From Microbacterium sp. cf332 (GTDB taxonomy: Bacteria > Actinomycetota > Actinomycetes > Actinomycetales > Microbacteriaceae): a stretch of DNA of 64,000 nucleotides. The position numbers and the translations under genes were made by a program. Shown one piece after another: positions 25,648 through 33,249 of this stretch; positions within the stretch are counted from its first letter, which is position 1, and every line of letters starts with the position of its first letter. The notes beneath the pieces were generated by a model. That model did not search any database. It was not told where the DNA came from and saw nothing but the letters and a program-made list of their open reading frames with translations. The stretch lies in NCBI RefSeq assembly GCF_900102175.1, contig NZ_FNKN01000001.1:1178001-1242000 (forward strand), in the 5' to 3' direction.

Positions 25648-26007
25648 TCAGCCCGCGGCGATGTCGTCCACGATCTCCGCGATGTCGCCGTCGTCGAGCG
25701 TCAGTCCGACCTGCGAGAGGCGCTGACGCACGCCGTGCTCGACGGTCGCACGGTTCTCGCCCGACAGATCGGCGCGCAGCTGCGCGACGAGTCCGTCGAG
25801 GCGCTCACGATCCGTCGTGTCGTGCATCGCGAGCGCGGGGCCGTCTTGCACGCCGGGAGGCGAGACCGGGGTGTCCGCGTGGGGCGGCGTCACGTCGCCC
25901 TCGGTCCCGGGGGATGCCGCCCGCGTTCCGCCGCGACCCGTCTCGGGGGCATCTTGCGTCGCGGGATCCGAGACGCTCGAGTCGATCTCGTCTGCGTCGC
26001 CGCTCAT
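25648..26007 (-). CDS. acidic hypothetical protein
   Basis: A 119-residue protein with no recognised domain. The first ~60 residues are low complexity (Asp, Pro, Gly, Thr). The C-terminal ~55 residues look folded and helical, with heptad-like leucines (RERLDGLVAQLRADLS, RLSQVGLTLDDGDIAEIV). Its ATG overlaps the stop of the upstream acidic gene as ATGA, so the two are coupled. Cytoplasmic, function unknown. A promoter search showed nothing beyond that of the upstream gene. Confidence 0.65.
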   Translation of the reverse strand: MSGDADEIDSSVSDPATQDAPETGRGGTRAASPGTEGDVTPPHADTPVSPPGVQDGPALAMHDTTDRERLDGLVAQLRADLSGENRATVEHGVRQRLSQVGLTLDDGDIAEIVDDIAAG

Positions 26008-26237
26008 CGCGACTCCTCCTCGTCGGCCTGCTCGTCCGTGACGAGATCGGGGTCGAGCCCCTGCTGGATCTCGGCGCTCTCGACGAAGCCGTCGGGAGCA
26101 TCGCCATCGGGCGCCGGCGCGGCGTCCGTGGGAGTGTCGGCATCGCGTACGGCGGCGTCCTCGGCCTCGCTCGCGGCGAGCGAGGTGGCGCCGGCGCCAT
26201 CGGGGTCGACGACCCCCTCGGGAAGATCGCGGTTCAT
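26004..26237 (-). CDS. acidic low-complexity hypothetical protein
   Basis: A 77-residue, strongly acidic protein (opens MNRDLPEGVVDPDG, ends DEQADEEESR) dominated by Asp, Glu, Ala and Pro and probably disordered. The start is supported by AAGGAG located 7 nt before ATG 26237. It is translationally coupled to the next gene by an ATGA overlap. It resembles the short, charged orphan proteins often conserved only within Microbacteriaceae. No function can be assigned. Confidence 0.62.
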   Translation of the reverse strand: MNRDLPEGVVDPDGAGATSLAASEAEDAAVRDADTPTDAAPAPDGDAPDGFVESAEIQQGLDPDLVTDEQADEEESR

Positions 26238-26338
26238 GACTGTCTCCTTCGATCGGTCGACCCAGTCTGGCCTCGCGGCCGTCCCACCATCACCGTCTTG
26301 ACAGCCGCGCCCGGCCCGGCTTATCCGCGGCGCCGGGG

Positions 26339-26632
26339 TCACCCGCGTGACTGCAGAATGCCCGCACGCTCGGGGTGGGCCTCGAACCAGTCGGCGACGT
26401 ACCAGCAGACGGGGCTGATCGACCGGTCACCGAGCGCCTCGATCTCGGTCACGGCGCGCTCGACGACCACCGCGGCGTAGCCGTGCCCGCGGAAGGTGGG
26501 GATCGTGTACGCACGGGTCAGCGCGACCGTCCGGCCGTCGTCGCGATAGTCGAGCACGCTGACGAGGTCGTCGCCGCGATGCAGCACGTAGCGGGAGGCG
26601 TCCTTCTCGTCGGTGAATGTCAGTTCGCTCAT
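26339..26632 (-). CDS. small GNAT-family N-acetyltransferase (PF14542 type)
   Basis: A 97-residue minimal GNAT protein. The acetyl-CoA binding segment is RAYTIPTFRGHGYAAVVVERAV (R/Q-x-x-G-x-G/A), and the C-terminal PVCWYVADWFEAHPE is typical of the short YjdJ-like family. These proteins probably acetylate a small amine or protein terminus; no substrate is known. ATG 26632 has TAGCGT (26644-26639) with a 6-nt gap, a leaderless start. Confidence 0.86.
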   Translation of the reverse strand: MSELTFTDEKDASRYVLHRGDDLVSVLDYRDDGRTVALTRAYTIPTFRGHGYAAVVVERAVTEIEALGDRSISPVCWYVADWFEAHPERAGILQSRG

Positions 26633-26641
26633 GCGCTCACG

Positions 26642-27196
26642 CTACGCCCGGCGCGGCGGCAGTGAGGCCACCCATCGATCGATCTCGGAGCGATCCCGCA
26701 GACGGACGATCCGCTCGCCCGCCGCGATGCGCTCGAGCATGCCCTCGCGCACGACGTGATGGTTCGTCCAGGCCCAGCGCACGATGTTCTTCTCGGGATG
26801 CCACCGGAGGAGATTGGCGGCGCGCTCGCGGTTGCCGTGCCAGAGCTCCTCGCGCCGCACGACCCGTCGGAGGGTGCGCCCGACGACCTGCCGCATGACA
26901 CGGCGCCGCGGCAGGTCCAGCCACACGACGGTGTCCGCACCGCCGGGCGTGCCCGGATCGAGAATGTCGCCGAGACGCGACGTCCAGTTCCCGTCGGCCA
27001 CCCAGCCCTGCGGGTGGTCGCGCACGAACGCGCGCACCCGGTCGCGCGCCTGGTCGAGGTCGCGCATGCGCCAGCCCTCGTCCCAGAAGACCGCGTCGAG
27101 CTCGAGCCGCGGCAGTCCCGTGTGCGCGGAGACCCGGTCGGCGAGCACGCTCTTCCCCGAGCCGGAGGTGCCGACGATGCGGATGCGCGATGCCAC
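26642..27196 (-). CDS. P-loop adenylate-kinase-like / FlaR-type NTPase
   Basis: A 184-residue P-loop protein of the adenylate-kinase-like 'DNA topology modulation protein FlaR' group. Walker A is GTSGSGKS at residues 9-16, then ARELDAVFWDEGW-like region (here PRLELDAVFWDEGW) and VWLDLPRRRVMRQV matching the second core strand. It likely binds ATP and phosphorylates a small substrate, but the substrate is unknown. The start is taken as GTG 27196 with TACGGT 8 nt upstream. The start lies 73 bases from the divergent promoter of the Cys/Met-rich micro-ORF. Confidence 0.78.
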   Translation of the reverse strand: MASRIRIVGTSGSGKSVLADRVSAHTGLPRLELDAVFWDEGWRMRDLDQARDRVRAFVRDHPQGWVADGNWTSRLGDILDPGTPGGADTVVWLDLPRRRVMRQVVGRTLRRVVRREELWHGNRERAANLLRWHPEKNIVRWAWTNHHVVREGMLERIAAGERIVRLRDRSEIDRWVASLPPRRA

Positions 27197-27268
27197 GATC
27201 GAGCACCGTACTGACGATTGAGCAATCTGTCACATTTCGTCATCGGACGACGCGGATCACCGACCTGT

Positions 27269-27298
27269 TTGACACATCGGGACACGGATCGTCATAAT
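27269..27298 (+). promoter_or_regulatory. consensus-like promoter of the leaderless micro-ORF
   Basis: A perfect TTGACA -35 (27269-27274) is separated by 18 nt from a CATAAT -10 (27293-27298). The -10 ends 7 nt before ATG 27306, so transcription should start at or beside the A of the AUG. This is the best -35/-10 match noticed in the window. Confidence 0.75.
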
Positions 27299-27305
27299 CG
27301 ACCCC

Positions 27306-27410
27306 ATGACTGACTTCGCACGCACTCTGTCCGCCCGGGAGGCGAACGGACCTGCTGACATCATGATGATGTCGGCGCGTGCTGTCATGTGTTGCCGAAT
27401 GTGCCGCTGA
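27306..27410 (+). CDS. leaderless micro-ORF with Met/Cys-rich end (putative leader peptide)
   Basis: A 34-codon ORF that starts at the predicted transcription start. The peptide opens MTDFARTLSAREANG and ends with a run holding triple Met and then MCCRMCR before the stop; 8 of the last 15 residues carry sulfur (five Met, three Cys). Such a biased end is characteristic of regulatory leader peptides, where ribosome speed on scarce-amino-acid codons controls the downstream RNA. A 13-bp hairpin begins 17 nt after the stop and the winged-helix regulator gene follows. Cys-codon leaderless uORFs controlling downstream genes are known in mycobacteria. A metal-binding micropeptide is the alternative. 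That it is translated is inference. Confidence 0.6.
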   Translation: MTDFARTLSAREANGPADIMMMSARAVMCCRMCR

Positions 27411-27426
27411 CAGGTGAACCCCGCCT

Positions 27427-27460
27427 GATCTGCCGCCGCTTCTGAACGCGGCCGCGGATC
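27427..27460 (+). promoter_or_regulatory. leader hairpin between micro-ORF and winged-helix gene
   Basis: GATCTGCCGCCGC (27427-27439) pairs with GCGGCCGCGGATC (27448-27460) around an 8-nt loop: 12 of 13 pairs, with one wobble and one C-C mismatch. It starts 17 nt after the micro-ORF stop. No U-tract follows, so it may be an attenuator using Rho, a translational switch or a structural insulator. Confidence 0.55.
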
Positions 27461-27597
27461 TCCGAGTTCCGATCGCCGGCCCACAACGCCGACATCCGGG
27501 TGCTCGCTCACCGGCCCCCGCTGGGCCTCACGCAACACACACCCGAACCCGCCTCCGGCCGAGCGCCCCGGGTTCACGTTCCGAGGACGAACCTCCC

Positions 27598-28290
27598 ATG
27601 TCGAACACCGCTCTTCTCACCCCCGTCGCCCCCGCCCGCCACCTCCGCGCCGTCGAGAACCCTCCGGCCGCCCCCGCGCCCGCGACCTCCACCGCCCCCC
27701 GCGGCTTCGCCCTGTACGTCGGCATCGACGAGGCGAAGGCCGCGGCCGACGGCGTCTCGCTCTCGACTCTGGTCGAGGCACTGCGCCGTACGCTCGGCGA
27801 GCTCGCCCCGCACGCCGAGACGTACGCGACCGTCGCCCTCGCGCCCGTCGGCGCCGGAGGCCGTGACGTCGACGTCGTCCGACTCGCGCTGCACGAGCCC
27901 AGCGCCGTCGCGCGGACCAAGCAGGACGCCCCGGCCGAGGACCACGTGCCCGGAGGCGTGACCGTCGACATCTCGCGCAAGCGCGTCTTCATCGATGGCG
28001 AGTCGGCCGCCTTCACCTTCAAGGAGTTCGAGCTGCTGCAGTACCTCGTACTCCGGGAGGGGCGCACGATCGAGCGCTCCGAGCTCGTCGACTCGCTCTG
28101 GAGCAGCGGTTCCGACGACGAGGCTCCCGGCGAGCGCACCATCGACGTCCACGTCCGCAGGCTGCGCGCGAAGCTCGGCCGGTACGAGGACATCGTCCGC
28201 ACCGTGCGGGGCGTGGGCTACCGTTTCGACCGGCACGCCGACGTCGTCATCCGCTACGGTCACGGCACGCCGTCGCCCGACCGCTTCTGA
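27598..28290 (+). CDS. orphan winged-helix (OmpR/PhoB-type) transcriptional regulator
   Basis: A 230-residue protein. The C-terminal part (about residues 120-215) is an OmpR/PhoB DNA-binding domain: VTVDISRKRVFIDGESAAFTF, FKEFELLQYLVLREGRTIER, then the recognition region ERTIDVHVRRLRAKLG and the wing VRTVRGVGYRF. There is no receiver domain with phospho-acceptor Asp. Instead the N-terminus has a Pro/Ala-rich stretch and a small unrecognised alpha/beta region (ALYVGIDEAKAAADG). It is therefore an orphan regulator without obvious kinase. The gene lies ~190 nt downstream of the Met/Cys-rich micro-ORF on the same transcript, which may control it. GAGGACGAAC precedes ATG 27598. Confidence 0.82.
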   Translation: MSNTALLTPVAPARHLRAVENPPAAPAPATSTAPRGFALYVGIDEAKAAADGVSLSTLVEALRRTLGELAPHAETYATVALAPVGAGGRDVDVVRLALHEPSAVARTKQDAPAEDHVPGGVTVDISRKRVFIDGESAAFTFKEFELLQYLVLREGRTIERSELVDSLWSSGSDDEAPGERTIDVHVRRLRAKLGRYEDIVRTVRGVGYRFDRHADVVIRYGHGTPSPDRF

Positions 28291-28357
28291 CCCCGTCCGC
28301 TGGGGCGTTCGGCGCCGCCCCGACGTCGTGTCGGTGGTTCCGACGTAGGGTGTCGGC

Positions 28358-29338
28358 ATGAGCGCGGTGACGACGGGACGCACGCCGGGTCGCCGCCGCG
28401 CGACACGCGATCTCCCCACGCCGACGACGACGCGTCCGATCGAAACGGAGTACCGTCCGAGCGCTCCGATCGACGCGGCACGGGCCGTGCTCCACCAGCA
28501 GCACGGCGCCCACGATCCGACGATGACGGTCGCGGGAGAGGTGATCTGGCGGGTCAGCCGCACCCCGCACGGCATCGCCACACTCGCACTGCGCATCGGC
28601 CGATCGGTCGTGCGGGCCGCGGCGTGGGGCCCCGGCGCCGAGTGGGCCCTCGATCAGCTGCCCCGTCTGTGCGGCGGCCAGGACGACCCCGAGGGCTTCG
28701 ACGCCTCACGGCATCCGCTGATCGCCGACATCCACCACCGTCATCCCGACATCAGACTGGGCGCGACCGATCTCGTGTTCGATGACCTGGCGAGCGCGAT
28801 CTTCGAGCAGAAGGTCACGGGCCTGCAGGCGTTCGGCGCCTGGCGCGCGATCGTCACCTGGTACGGCGAGCGGGCACCCGGCCCCACGCCCCGCCCCCTG
28901 TTCGCGACGCCCGCCGAGTGGCACCTCATCCCCAGCTGGGCGTGGCATCGGGCCGGCCTCGAGCCGCCGCAGTCACGCACGGTCGTGGCCGCCGCACGTC
29001 GGCGGCCGTCCATCGAACGCGCGGTCGACGCCGCGTCGCACGGAGAGGAGCACGAGCGCATCCTCACGTCGCTGCCGGGAATCGGACCCTGGACCTCGGC
29101 CGAGACCCGCATCCGCGCCTTCGGTGATCCGGACGCCGTCAGTGTCGGCGACTACCACCTGTGCCACACCGTCGGCTACGCCCTCACCGGGCATCGGGTC
29201 GACGACGACGCGATGCTCGAACTGCTGGAGCCGTGGCGCGGACACCGGCAGCGGGTCATCCGGCTCATCTACGCGGGGGGCGTGTTCGAGCCGCGCCGGG
29301 GGCCGCGGCTGCATCCCGAAGACCATCGCGACCGCTGA
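28358..29338 (+). CDS. AlkA-like DNA-3-methyladenine glycosylase (HhH-GPD family)
   Basis: A 326-residue base-excision repair glycosylase. The C-terminal HhH-GPD module has the hairpin LTSLPGIGPWTSAET and the catalytic aspartate Asp265 in SVGDYHL. FDDLASAIFEQKVTGLQAFGAW corresponds to the AlkA helix that starts the glycosylase core. The N-terminal part replaces the AlkA N-terminal domain with a divergent one. It would remove alkylated purines, leaving abasic sites. ATG 28358 is leaderless, with TAGGGT (28346-28351) ending 6 nt upstream. Confidence 0.85.
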   Translation: MSAVTTGRTPGRRRATRDLPTPTTTRPIETEYRPSAPIDAARAVLHQQHGAHDPTMTVAGEVIWRVSRTPHGIATLALRIGRSVVRAAAWGPGAEWALDQLPRLCGGQDDPEGFDASRHPLIADIHHRHPDIRLGATDLVFDDLASAIFEQKVTGLQAFGAWRAIVTWYGERAPGPTPRPLFATPAEWHLIPSWAWHRAGLEPPQSRTVVAAARRRPSIERAVDAASHGEEHERILTSLPGIGPWTSAETRIRAFGDPDAVSVGDYHLCHTVGYALTGHRVDDDAMLELLEPWRGHRQRVIRLIYAGGVFEPRRGPRLHPEDHRDR

Positions 29339-29383
29339 CGCAAGCCCGGACGCACGTCACCCGCGGCGCCGTAGGCTCGACGC

Positions 29384-29602
29384 ATGGCGGATCGAGGATG
29401 GCGGAGAGGTCACACGTATTGGGCGCTGGGCGCGGCCCTCGTCTTCCTGCTGGGGATCGTGTTCGGCCTGGTCATGAACAACGTCTGGTTGGGCGTCGTC
29501 CTGGCCGCGGCGATCTCGGTCGGCTGGCTCATCGCGTACGAGTCGCGTCGGGGCCGCAACGAGGGCGTGTACGACCGCGACGACGACGGGGCGCAGCTCT
29601 GA
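29384..29602 (+). CDS. small membrane protein, unknown function
   Basis: A 72-residue protein with two hydrophobic segments (about residues 12-30 and 33-51), a basic N-terminus MADRGWRRGHTYW and an acidic tail YDRDDDGAQL. It is supported by a TAGGCT -10 (29372-29377) with a 6-nt gap to ATG 29384. It lies between the glycosylase and the cellulase genes on the same strand, with its own promoter. No family recognised. Confidence 0.68.
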   Translation: MADRGWRRGHTYWALGAALVFLLGIVFGLVMNNVWLGVVLAAAISVGWLIAYESRRGRNEGVYDRDDDGAQL

Positions 29603-29682
29603 ACGATCTCTCCGAGCGCCCTCGGCGCCCCGGAGCCTCGCGGCACCGCTAGCATGAGCCGACGACTGACCGAGGGGTGTCG

Positions 29683-31356
29683 ATGGGCGGATTGTGGCGG
29701 CGCGGACGGACGCGCTGGATGGCGGTCGCGGCCGCCCTCGGACTCGTGCTCGCCGGTGGGCTGACGTCATCGGCGGCATCGGCCGCCGCATCCCCCACGG
29801 TCGTCGGCTGGCTCTCGACGAAGGGGTCGTCGATCGTCACTGCGGCGGGCAAGCCGTATACGATCAAGGCGGTCTCGTGGTTCGGGATGGAGACGTCGAA
29901 CTGCGCGCCCCACGGGCTGTGGACCATCTCGCTCGACACCGGCCTCGATGACATCGCGGCGATGGGCTTCAACACCATCCGTCTGCCCTTCTCGAACGAG
30001 TGCCTCGCGGCGCGCACGACGAACTCGATCGATGCCAACGCCAACCCCGGCCTCGTCTCGCTCACGCCGCTGCAGCTCATGGACACCGTGATCGCGCGGG
30101 CGAAGGCTCGGGGCCTCTCCGTGATCCTCGACCGGCATCGGCCCGGGTCCGATGCGCAGAGCGAGCTCTGGTACACCGCCCGGTACAGCGAGCAGCGGTG
30201 GATCGACGATTGGAAGATGCTCGCCACCCGCTACAAGAACGAGTCCGCGGTCATCGGCGTCGACCTCCACAACGAGCCCCACGGGCCCGCCTGCTGGAAC
30301 TGCGGCGACCAGTCGCGTGATTGGCGCGCTGCGGCGACCCGGGCGGGCAACGCGGTCCTGTCGGTGAACCCGCGCCTGCTCGTCGTCGTCGAGGGTGTCG
30401 AGCGCCAGGGAGACGGCACCGCGACGTGGTGGGGCGGCGGGCTGCGCGACGTCCGCAGCGCGCCGGTGCGACTCTCGGTCGCGAATCGAGTCGTCTACTC
30501 GCCGCACGAGTATCCGGCGTCGATCTTCGCCCAGACCTGGTTCGGCGCGCGCGATTACCCCGCGAATCTGCCCGGCATCTGGGATGCCAACTGGGGCTAC
30601 ATCGCGAAGGAGGGCATCGCACCGGTGCTCGTCGGGGAGTTCGGCACCAAGCTCGAGACCGACAGCGACCGGAAGTGGCTCACAACCCTCGTCTCCTATC
30701 TCGGCACGAGCGGAATGAGCTTCGCCTACTGGTCCTACAACCCCAATAGCGGCGACACCGGCGGACTGCTCGCCGACGACTGGCGCACACGTCAGCAGGC
30801 GAAGCTGGATGCACTGCGCCCCATCCTGACCCCGGTCGCGAAGCCGAGCCCGAAGCCCACAGCGACGCCGAAGCCCACAGCGACGCCGAAACCGACCGCG
30901 ACGCCGAAACCGACCGCGACGCCGAAGCCCACGCCCAAGCCGACCACGACGCCGAAACCGACCGCGACTCCCAAGCCGACCGCGACACCCAAACCGACCG
31001 CCACGCCGAAGCCCACGGCCACGCCCAAGCCGACAGCGACCCCTCATCCCACGCCGGCGCGGGCGCCGTCGGCGGCCTGGATCCTGCAGAGCTCGTGGGG
31101 CGAGGGGTACGTCGCCGAGTTCGAGGTGACGGCGGCCTCGAGTACACGTGGGTGGACGGTGTCGTGGGAGTCCCCCGGCGCGACCGCGGTGCCCAACGCC
31201 TGGGGCATGACGTGCGCCCTCGCGGGCTCCACCGTCACGTGCAGCGGTCTCGACTGGGCGGCGGCGCTCTCCCCCGGCCAGACCGTGCGCGTCGGATTGC
31301 AGGTCAGCGCGCCTCGAGCCCCGGCGAAGCCGAAGCTCTCCGTCACGGCATCCTGA
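29683..31356 (+). CDS. secreted GH5 endoglucanase-type glycoside hydrolase with CBM2
   Basis: A 557-residue secreted enzyme. The signal peptide spans about residues 1-35 (basic RRGRTRW, hydrophobic AVAAALGLVLAGG). The GH5 catalytic domain follows: GFNTIRLPFSNECL, acid/base Glu198 in LHNEPHG, VYSPHEYP and nucleophile Glu319 in VGEFGTK. An extended Pro-Thr-Lys linker made of repeated KPTATP units joins it to a C-terminal CBM2-like cellulose-binding domain with conserved tryptophans (GWTVSW, NAWGMTC, GLDWAAAL). It would cleave beta-1,4-glucans outside the cell. ATG 29683 is preferred to GTG 29677 because GAGG is spaced correctly for it; TAGCAT near 29649 is the likely -10. Confidence 0.9.
   Translation: MGGLWRRGRTRWMAVAAALGLVLAGGLTSSAASAAASPTVVGWLSTKGSSIVTAAGKPYTIKAVSWFGMETSNCAPHGLWTISLDTGLDDIAAMGFNTIRLPFSNECLAARTTNSIDANANPGLVSLTPLQLMDTVIARAKARGLSVILDRHRPGSDAQSELWYTARYSEQRWIDDWKMLATRYKNESAVIGVDLHNEPHGPACWNCGDQSRDWRAAATRAGNAVLSVNPRLLVVVEGVERQGDGTATWWGGGLRDVRSAPVRLSVANRVVYSPHEYPASIFAQTWFGARDYPANLPGIWDANWGYIAKEGIAPVLVGEFGTKLETDSDRKWLTTLVSYLGTSGMSFAYWSYNPNSGDTGGLLADDWRTRQQAKLDALRPILTPVAKPSPKPTATPKPTATPKPTATPKPTATPKPTPKPTTTPKPTATPKPTATPKPTATPKPTATPKPTATPHPTPARAPSAAWILQSSWGEGYVAEFEVTAASSTRGWTVSWESPGATAVPNAWGMTCALAGSTVTCSGLDWAAALSPGQTVRVGLQVSAPRAPAKPKLSVTAS
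30837..31050 (+). repeat. in-frame 18-bp repeat encoding KPTATP linker units
   Basis: About eleven tandem, imperfect 18-bp units inside the GH5 gene encode the KPTATP-like interdomain linker. Units alternate between AAGCCC/AAACCG and ACG/ACC codons, so they are near-repeats at DNA level and could change length by slippage. The opposite strand reads as a spurious Val/Gly repeat frame. Confidence 0.85.
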
Positions 31357-31471
31357 CCCCGCCGCCGAGTCCGACCGCGTGCCGCCCACCTGGCAGTTCG
31401 CGCCCTCTCCGGCGCGAGGTCACGACAACTTCTGCCGTGTCGACGACCGACGGCCGACGCATGCGGGCCAG

Positions 31472-32230
31472 TCAGCGGAAGTAGACCGCGAGGGGGTAGT
31501 CGCCGTCGTCGCGCACCGCGATAGGTGTCTCGAAGACGCTCTCGAGAACCTCCGGGCGCATGATCTCCCGCGGCGTGCCCGCGCACGCGAGAGTGCCACC
31601 GGTGAGTGCGACGATGCGATCGGCGTACGCCGCCGCGAAGTTGATGTCGTGGATGACGACGACCACGGTCTTGCCGAGCTCGTCCGCGGCGCGCCGCAGC
31701 TGGCGCATCATCCCGACCGCGTGCCGCATGTCGAGGTTGTTCAGCGGTTCGTCGAGCAGGATGCAGTCGGTGTCCTGCGCGAGCACCATCGCGACGTAGG
31801 CGCGCTGGCGCTGACCGCCCGAGAGCTGGTCGAGGTATCGGTGCGACAGGTCTTCGAGATCGAGGAACCGCAACGCCTCGTCGACGTGGCGGCGGTCGTC
31901 GTCGGTGAGCCGCCCGCCCGAATGCGGGAACCGGCCGAAGCCGACGAGGTCGCGCACCGTGAGACGGGTGACGAAGTGGTTCTCCTGGCGCAGGATCGAC
32001 ACGACGCGGGCGAGATCGCGGCTCGGCGTCCGCGCGACGTCGAGTCCTCCCACGGTCACCGTGCCCGTCGTCGGCTCGGTCAACCGCCCCACGATCGTCA
32101 GGAGCGTCGACTTGCCGGCCCCGTTCGGTCCGACGAGGGCCGTCACTCCGCCCGCGGGGATGTGCAGGTCGATCGGTCCGAGCACGCGCAGTCCGCCGTA
32201 CGACTTGGTGACATCGGTCAGGGTGATCAC
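31472..32230 (-). CDS. siderophore ABC transporter, ATP-binding protein (FecE/FepC type)
   Basis: A 252-residue ABC ATPase. Walker A is GPNGAGKSTLL, the signature is [18 protein letters not shown] and Walker B is CILLDEPLNNLD, with HDINFAAAYADRI the switch region. The spacing and the IAGGTL-like end match iron-siderophore ATPases. GTG 32230 overlaps the stop of the upstream permease as GTGA. It is the last gene of the uptake operon (binding protein, two permeases, ATPase) and ends near the convergent cellulase gene. Confidence 0.92.
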   Translation of the reverse strand: MITLTDVTKSYGGLRVLGPIDLHIPAGGVTALVGPNGAGKSTLLTIVGRLTEPTTGTVTVGGLDVARTPSRDLARVVSILRQENHFVTRLTVRDLVGFGRFPHSGGRLTDDDRRHVDEALRFLDLEDLSHRYLDQLSGGQRQRAYVAMVLAQDTDCILLDEPLNNLDMRHAVGMMRQLRRAADELGKTVVVVIHDINFAAAYADRIVALTGGTLACAGTPREIMRPEVLESVFETPIAVRDDGDYPLAVYFR

Positions 32231-33249
32231 AGGGCGCCCTTTCGCAGCAGGTAGACGATGAAGAAGAGCCCGCCGACGAACTCGATGATCACGGTGAGCA
32301 TGCCGGCGGCGTAGAACACGTGCCGCAGCACGAAGTAGCCGCCGAGGAGCGTGGCCATCCCCAGCAGCGCGGCGAACGGCAGGATCACGGCGTGGCGCGA
32401 CGAGCCCGCCAGCTGGTAGCTGAGGGTCGCGACGATGAAGCCGAAGAAGGTCATCGGCCCCACGAGCGTCGTCGACACCGAGATGAGCACCGCGACGAGG
32501 ATGAGGAGCACGGTGACCTCGCGCTTGTAGGAGATCCCGAGATTCGTCGAGACGTCGCGACCGAGGCTCAGCACGTCGAGGCGCCGGCGACGACGCCACA
32601 CGACGGCAGAAACGATCGCGACGATGCCGGCCGCCCACGGCAGATACTCCGGGTTCGAGTTCGACAGGTTGCCGAACAGCCGCGCCGACAGCAGGTCGAA
32701 GTCGCTCGGCGTGAGCAGCCGCTGCATGACGGTCGAGAGCGAGCTGAAGCCGACGCCCAGCACGATGCCGATCAGCAGCATGATGTGGAGGTTGCCGCGC
32801 TTGCCCGCGAACAGCCAGCCGTAGAGCAGGGTCGCGAAGCCCACCATCAGCAGGCTCTGCAGCGCGACCTTGGCCAGACCGTCGGTCGCGGCGAGCGCGG
32901 CGCCGCCGAAGAAGAACACCAGAGCGGTCTGCATGACGACGTACAGCGCGTCGAAGCCCATGATCGAGGGCGTCAGGATGCGGTTGCCCGTCGCGGTCTG
33001 GAAGAGGACCGTGGCCACCGCCTGGCAGCACGCGACCACCGCGACGGTCGCGACGGTCGTCACGCGCAGGTCGACCGCGAGCCAGTATCCGCGTTGTCCC
33101 GGGTCGAGGGGGATGTTCCAGGTCAGGAGCAGCGTCGCGGCGACGACGACGACCACGGCCAGCACCGCGAAGCGGAGCCACACCCGCGCGGCTCGCGGGC
33201 GATCGGTCGCGGTCGCGGCCGCTCCGAGAGTGCGCACCGCCTCAGCCAT
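32227..33249 (-). CDS. siderophore ABC transporter, FecCD-family permease (second)
   Basis: A 340-residue polytopic permease of the BtuC/FecCD family, with about nine to ten hydrophobic helices. Family segments include NRILTPSIMGFDALYV, VGPMTFFGFIVATLSY and VIEFVGGLFFIVYLL. It forms the transmembrane pore, as a heterodimer with the preceding permease, for ferric-siderophore import. Its start overlaps the upstream permease stop by 8 nt and its end overlaps the ATPase start. Confidence 0.91.
   Translation of the reverse strand: MAEAVRTLGAAATATDRPRAARVWLRFAVLAVVVVVAATLLLTWNIPLDPGQRGYWLAVDLRVTTVATVAVVACCQAVATVLFQTATGNRILTPSIMGFDALYVVMQTALVFFFGGAALAATDGLAKVALQSLLMVGFATLLYGWLFAGKRGNLHIMLLIGIVLGVGFSSLSTVMQRLLTPSDFDLLSARLFGNLSNSNPEYLPWAAGIVAIVSAVVWRRRRRLDVLSLGRDVSTNLGISYKREVTVLLILVAVLISVSTTLVGPMTFFGFIVATLSYQLAGSSRHAVILPFAALLGMATLLGGYFVLRHVFYAAGMLTVIIEFVGGLFFIVYLLRKGAL

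Noticed and set aside
27598-28290. A classical two-component response regulator
   Set aside because: The N-terminal half has no receiver motifs (no acidic pair, phospho-Asp or Lys), so it is called an orphan winged-helix regulator.
27528-28596. Long minus-strand frames opposite the winged-helix gene
   Set aside because: Shadow frames; the plus strand carries a recognisable OmpR-type DNA-binding domain.
30792-31028. A minus-strand frame encoding a Val/Gly repeat
   Set aside because: It is the antisense reading of the KPTATP linker repeats in the cellulase gene.
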